Part shown: positions 22,667-26,036 of the stretch, in pieces
Position numbering within the stretch: position 1 is the stretch's first letter
Layout: each line of letters starts with the position of its first letter
DNA from: Eubacterium sp.
GTDB lineage: Bacteria; Bacillota_A; Clostridia; Lachnospirales; Lachnospiraceae
Direction: 5' to 3'
NCBI GenBank assembly: GCA_023663915.1
Contig: JAMPGN010000032.1
Span: 1-26,036 of the forward strand
DNA length: 26,036 bases
The notes under the pieces: model-generated
Database searches by the model: none
What the model saw: the letters and a program-made list of their open reading frames with translations, nothing else
What the model was told of the DNA's origin: nothing
Translations under genes and position numbers: made by a program

Positions 22667-24046
22667 ATGAGTGAAAAATTTTATGCAAAAAGTCCTGGAA
22701 ATGAAGGTTACATTAAGAATATGGAGGTTGTCGGCTTTCACAATGCCGACAACCACTACCTGTTTCAATCTCAACTGTACAAGACAAAAGATGGACGGTA
22801 TTATCTTTATGGCGGCTGTTTTTATGGCTATGGCGTGGAGATTCTGGAAGTGACTGATCCGGCTAATCCTCGGCACGTCCAGTATATGCCGGTGATGGAC
22901 CCCGAAGAGCATCCCTATATGTCCACCCCGAAGGTGCAGATTTGTGATGATTTGATGATTGTGGCCAACGGCAACTGTATCCCGATTATTCATGGCCCCG
23001 CGCCAGAGCACTATAAACCAGCCCCTGGCGGCGTTCATATCTACAGCTTGAAAGACGATCCGGAACATCCTAAAAAGCTCTCTTTTTGGGCTACCGGTGA
23101 TGAAGATAATCCTGCTGCGGGCGTTCATCGTTTCACTTACAACGGTGGGAAATATCTTCATTTGTCCGCCACCGCTCCTGGCTTCATTGGTTATATTTAC
23201 CGTATCATTGATATAGCTGACCCTGAGCACCCTGTGGAGGCTGGCCGTTGGTGGAATCCTGGCCAGTTCTTGGGGAATCAGACGAAAGCCACGCAGGAAA
23301 AGGAAATTTATGGATGGAACGGCTACGATACTTACCCTGGCTATGTCCATTTCCCCTATGCAGATACGGACAGAAATCTGACCTATATTAGTTGTGTGGG
23401 AGCTGGGTTCAAGATTCTGGACATTTCCAATCCCCAAGTTCCCCAAACGTTGGGGGAAGTTAAAATGACGCCACCATTTTCCACAAAATTCGGCGGAGCT
23501 TTGTGCCATACTTTTATGCCGATTTTGGGCACAAATTATGCTGTGGGAATGCAGGAAGGTGAGCGGTTTTGGTGTTATTCCAAGGATATTCATGACAAAT
23601 TTGGGACGCAAGCTATGTGCGGCATTGAGATGTTTGATGTGTCCGACCCAACCGACCCTGTCATGATTGCGGTGTTCCCTTATCCGGAGGTTCCGGAGAA
23701 CTTTCCGTATAAAAACTTTAATTATTGCGGCATGAATTATCCAAGCCCTATGGGTCCTCATAACCTTCATGAGCCTATGACACATAAAACGTGGCTAGAA
23801 AACCGCAAAGATCGAGTGTATGACTGTTATTTTCATGCCGGACTGCGCGTCTACGACGTGTCCGATCCGTTTGTTCCCAAGGAGATTGCCTACTTTATTC
23901 CACCCAATCCCGAAAAACCTTTATGGGAATTGGAAATGGCTAACAAGCCATTGGGCACGGCAGAGGATTTAGTCGTAGATGACCGGGGATATATTTATCT
24001 TAATACCATGCATGACGGTGTGTATATTCTCAAGTGCTTGGTATAA
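22667..24046 (+). CDS. LVIVD-repeat beta-propeller protein, uncharacterised
   Basis: A 459-residue soluble protein built from LVIVD-type propeller repeats: VEILEVTDPANPRHV (57-71), YRIIDIADPEHPVEAG (178-193), FKILDISNPQVPQTLG (248-263), IEMFDVSDPTDPVMIA (320-335), LRVYDVSDPFVPKEIA (393-408) and a closing GVYILKCLV. Between repeats, histidines recur in GVHRF, YVHFPY, CHTFMPI, GPHNLHEP and YFHAGLR, which could line the propeller axis as a metal or substrate site. No signal peptide is present, so it acts in the cytoplasm, unlike many LVIVD proteins. It is third in the operon, 23 bases after the flavoprotein, with AAGGAG before the ATG. Some propeller proteins with axial histidines are oxygenases, hydrolases or methanethiol oxidases, but no activity can be claimed here. 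Confidence 0.82.
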   Translation: MSEKFYAKSPGNEGYIKNMEVVGFHNADNHYLFQSQLYKTKDGRYYLYGGCFYGYGVEILEVTDPANPRHVQYMPVMDPEEHPYMSTPKVQICDDLMIVANGNCIPIIHGPAPEHYKPAPGGVHIYSLKDDPEHPKKLSFWATGDEDNPAAGVHRFTYNGGKYLHLSATAPGFIGYIYRIIDIADPEHPVEAGRWWNPGQFLGNQTKATQEKEIYGWNGYDTYPGYVHFPYADTDRNLTYISCVGAGFKILDISNPQVPQTLGEVKMTPPFSTKFGGALCHTFMPILGTNYAVGMQEGERFWCYSKDIHDKFGTQAMCGIEMFDVSDPTDPVMIAVFPYPEVPENFPYKNFNYCGMNYPSPMGPHNLHEPMTHKTWLENRKDRVYDCYFHAGLRVYDVSDPFVPKEIAYFIPPNPEKPLWELEMANKPLGTAEDLVVDDRGYIYLNTMHDGVYILKCLV

Positions 24047-24048
24047 AA

Positions 24049-24072
24049 AATCGTCGCTTGGCAACGACGATT
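24049..24072. terminator. Hairpin after the LVIVD gene
   Basis: AATCGTCG pairs perfectly with CGACGATT around an eight-base loop, three bases after the stop codon. No T run follows on the plus strand, but there is one on the minus strand, so it may be bidirectional. It is followed by another hairpin, GAGAATGC-TTC-GCATTCTC (24074-24092), and short repeats up to 24160. Confidence 0.5.
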
Positions 24073-24166
24073 CAGAGAATGCTTCGCATTCTCCTTCGAG
24101 GTTTTACACTGCCGCAACTCGAAGTAAGCTTAGAAATTTCCTACGAGAAAATTTCCTATGAAACCA

Positions 24167-24206
24167 AAATAAGGCTGCCGCTTTCGTGAAAGCGGCAGCC
24201 TTATTT
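24167..24206. terminator. Strong bidirectional terminator between LVIVD gene and nanK
   Basis: A perfect 19-bp stem, AAATAAGGCTGCCGCTTTC with its complement, closes on a very short loop. On the minus strand it runs into TTATTTTGG, giving a terminator for nanK; on the plus strand into TTATTTCG. It separates the LysR-linked operon from the nan genes. Confidence 0.75.
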
Positions 24207-24238
24207 CGTGATTCTGCCGTGAATTACATGCTTCGTAT

Positions 24239-25135
24239 TTATTGTTTTTCCATTTTCTCATAGTGCTTCTGGGCTTCCCTTGCCGCGCCGAGCATTCCCG
24301 CCATATTGCCTAGTTGCGCAGGAACAACCATCACATTACGGAAAGAGGGGATAATCTGTTCTTCCAATTTCTCCCGCACCTGCCGGACTACATATTCCTG
24401 CTCCATGATGCCGCCGCCTAATACAATCAGAGACGGATTGAAGATATGTGTTAGGGTAATCAATCCATATACGATTTCCATGATCCACTGGTCAATCAGC
24501 CACCCCACTTCCGGAACATCTTTGCTGGCAAAGATATCCCTGCCATTTTTCAATTCCGGAAACTGACGATTCACCAATTTCACCAATGCCGTTGTGGAAG
24601 CGTATCGTTCATAACAACCGCTAAACCTGTCCGCTTCCCAATTCCTGTCCTCCGGATGTGTGATGATTCCCCCAAACTCTCCTGCGGAATATCCCGCCCC
24701 CATATATATTTCACCATTCAGAATCATCGCGCCGCCGACTCCCGTCCCATACGTCAGACATAAGAAATCCTTCTGATCTTTCCCTGCCCCATAAAATGCC
24801 TCCCCGATCGCCGCACTGTTTACATCATTCAACACCGCCGCCGGAACACGAAAAGTATTTTCGACGGTCTCTTTTATCCTAGTGCCTGTATAGCCCGGAA
24901 TATTGTCATTTGCATAGAGGATCGTTCCATGTTTCGTATCAACCTGCCCCGCAGTGCTAATGCCGATTGCCTGAAAATCCTGATAACCTCTTAAGATTTC
25001 CAGAGTCGTCTGCATCACATACGCACCGCCATATGCGGCATTAGTGTTCGTCTCCCGGACTTCCTTCATCTCATGGTCTTCCCACATTCCCGATTTAATA
25101 CTTGTTCCCCCAATATCAATTACCGCTATCCTCAT
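24239..25135 (-). CDS. nanK: ROK family kinase, probable N-acetylmannosamine kinase
   Basis: A 298-residue sugar kinase of the ROK family, expected to phosphorylate ManNAc from NanA for use by NanE. The ATP phosphate motif is IAVIDIGGTSIKSG at the N-terminus. The catalytic Asp is in AVLNDVNSAAIGEAFYG. The second signature is LTYGTGVGGAMILNGEIYMG followed by AGYSAGEFGGIITHPE. The usual zinc motif CxCGxxGCxE is missing and replaced by FSGCYERYAS, as in the zinc-less ManNAc kinases of Firmicutes. AAAGGA lies about 13 bases before the ATG. The gene is 170 bases after yhcH, with two palindromes in that gap, and is separated from nanE by the LysR-linked operon. Confidence 0.9.
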   Translation of the reverse strand: MRIAVIDIGGTSIKSGMWEDHEMKEVRETNTNAAYGGAYVMQTTLEILRGYQDFQAIGISTAGQVDTKHGTILYANDNIPGYTGTRIKETVENTFRVPAAVLNDVNSAAIGEAFYGAGKDQKDFLCLTYGTGVGGAMILNGEIYMGAGYSAGEFGGIITHPEDRNWEADRFSGCYERYASTTALVKLVNRQFPELKNGRDIFASKDVPEVGWLIDQWIMEIVYGLITLTHIFNPSLIVLGGGIMEQEYVVRQVREKLEEQIIPSFRNVMVVPAQLGNMAGMLGAAREAQKHYEKMEKQ

Positions 25136-25160
25136 ATTTTTTTATCATTCCTTTCCAAGG

Positions 25161-25198
25161 CACAAACAGTTTGTGAAAGATTTGTCAAATTCTTTCAC
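25161..25198 (-). promoter_or_regulatory. Overlapping palindromes upstream of nanK
   Basis: The perfect palindrome CACAAACAGTTTGTG is at 25161-25175. It overlaps a wider one, GTGAAAGA (25173-25180) with TCTTTCAC (25191-25198), 10 bases apart. On the minus strand TTGACA lies inside the second palindrome and could be a -35, though no good -10 follows. The TGAAA/TTTCA arms resemble those of the nanE site. Confidence 0.5.
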
Positions 25199-25305
25199 TC
25201 TTATCTCCATTCCAGAACCTTTACGCGACGGACAACTCAAATTTCAAATTTGCACCTGCCATCCTCTGTGCGCCCATCTCCACTGCATTCTCCATCACAC
25301 AGCCA

Positions 25306-25755
25306 TTATTTATGCACCTTAATCACAGCTTTCCGAACCTGCTCACTCTTACCGTCCGCCGCCGCACATGGAAGATGCATCTCACCAGGCTCACAGATCG
25401 CAAACCTCCCCTGCCCCAGATGGCAGATTGCCTCACATTCACAGCGTCCCATGCCGATATCCCCCTCTTTCTGATAAGGCTTCGTCACTTCCTCACACAA
25501 CGTCGAGAAGAGAATATCTTCCCTCCCTATCAGATCTAACTGGATATCATAATAATTTTCGTGATATTCATACTCCCATTTATCCGCCTGTGTAACCGCC
25601 TGCATAATATTGACAAACACATTCTCGCCATCAATCACATGTTTCCCATCTTCCAACGTCGCTAAATCCGTCTCCATCATATACCGCAGCGCTGTATCCA
25701 AATTTTTACTAATACCAAGATAACATTCTGCATTTTCAATCCGTCCATAAATCAT
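25306..25755 (-). CDS. YhcH/YjgK/YiaL family protein (NanQ-like)
   Basis: A 149-residue cupin-fold protein, the normal length for the DUF386/YhcH family. It starts MIYGRIENAECYLGISKNLD, has the metal-site region EYHENYYDIQLDLIGRED and the second site FAICEPGEMHLPCAA, and ends VRKAVIKVHK. E. coli YhcH (NanQ) belongs to the nan regulon and is thought to convert between sialic acid ring forms before lyase action; the same role is inferred from the nan context. ATG 25755 is chosen because GGGAGG lies about nine bases upstream and family similarity begins here. The frame stays open further upstream to 25977, but that part reads through a palindromic repeat and is not believable as protein. Confidence 0.9.
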   Translation of the reverse strand: MIYGRIENAECYLGISKNLDTALRYMMETDLATLEDGKHVIDGENVFVNIMQAVTQADKWEYEYHENYYDIQLDLIGREDILFSTLCEEVTKPYQKEGDIGMGRCECEAICHLGQGRFAICEPGEMHLPCAAADGKSEQVRKAVIKVHK

Positions 25756-25869
25756 TCTACCGCCCTCCCTTTCTCTTTTTCTGTATTCAGACACCAAAAG
25801 CTCTTTCGATAAGTTTCTGCTGGCAGATTGCACAAAAAGTTCACGCAGTTGTCCTGTGTAGGAGACTGA

Positions 25870-26004
25870 GATTTTCTTAGTATTCCGTCTGTTACACAGC
25901 AATTTCGGGACATGGATGTCCCGAAAAGCCCGAATCGCGCATGGATGCGCGTTGAGGGCGGTTGCGTCCGCTGTCACAGCTTACACCGGAATACTTAGAA
26001 AATC
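25870..26004. repeat. 135-bp palindromic MITE-like element
   Basis: The ends are inverted: GATTTTCTTAGTATTCCG (25870-25887) and its complement with one mismatch (25987-26004). Inside are two perfect hairpins with GG loops, TTTCGGGACAT / ATGTCCCGAAA (25903-25926) and CGCGCAT / ATGCGCG (25936-25951). No flanking target duplication is visible. It carries no gene and lies about 115 bases upstream of yhcH. Confidence 0.7.
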
Positions 26005-26036
26005 CATTCGACGAAACCCGACACAAGAGAACTTTT

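Noticed and set aside
22583..23785. 400-residue minus-strand ORF opposite the LVIVD gene
   Set aside because: Antisense shadow caused by codon bias; the plus-strand frame has clear LVIVD repeats.
25756..25977. N-terminal extension of the YhcH frame
   Set aside because: Reads through the palindromic repeat and lacks a ribosome site; family similarity and GGGAGG point to ATG 25755.

Overview
The window looks like chromosomal DNA of a low-to-mid GC anaerobic Firmicute, most likely a gut Lachnospiraceae (Clostridia). Supporting signs are strong AGGAGG-type ribosome sites, a Gram-positive style LexA box, a Firmicutes-type sialic acid (nan) cluster with an RpiR regulator and a zinc-less ROK kinase, and palindromic dispersed repeats. 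No rRNA, tRNA or CRISPR was seen. Species cannot be named from the sequence.

Layout. (1) 1-818: decayed C-terminal remnant of an IS91-type transposase plus a tiny associated ORF. (2) 862-4623, minus strand: a three-gene operon of alpha/beta hydrolase, membrane-anchored Mur ligase and D-Ala-D-Ala-ligase-like enzyme, with a good promoter at 4710-4738. (3) 4760-5213: a 185-bp MITE with IS66-like ends and an 8-bp target duplication, then a 33-residue small protein gene under a LexA box. (4) 5329-11734, minus strand: housekeeping genes for cysteine desulfurase, Mfd, peptidyl-tRNA hydrolase and a ComEC-like metallo-hydrolase. (5) 11761-19547 and 24239-25755: a sialic acid utilisation locus, minus strand except for one SGNH esterase. 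It holds two ABC permeases, a binding lipoprotein, a YesL/DUF624 protein, an RpiR regulator, NanA, NanE, NanK and YhcH. (6) 19797-24046: a LysR regulator and a divergent three-gene plus-strand operon of unknown role, lying between nanE and nanK. (7) 25870-26004: a palindromic mobile-type repeat.

How the genes work together. The lipoprotein and two permeases would import sialic acid using an ATPase encoded elsewhere. YhcH would prepare the sugar ring form, NanA splits Neu5Ac to ManNAc and pyruvate, NanK phosphorylates ManNAc, and NanE makes GlcNAc-6-P. The SGNH esterase may remove O-acetyl groups. The RpiR protein probably senses a sugar phosphate and binds palindromes such as the one overlapping the -35 of nanE. 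No sialidase, NagA or NagB is present here.

The least explained parts are the LysR-linked operon (duplicated-domain protein, zinc-ribbon flavoprotein, His-rich LVIVD beta-propeller), the hydrolase/membrane Mur ligase/Ddl operon, and the SOS-controlled 33-residue peptide.
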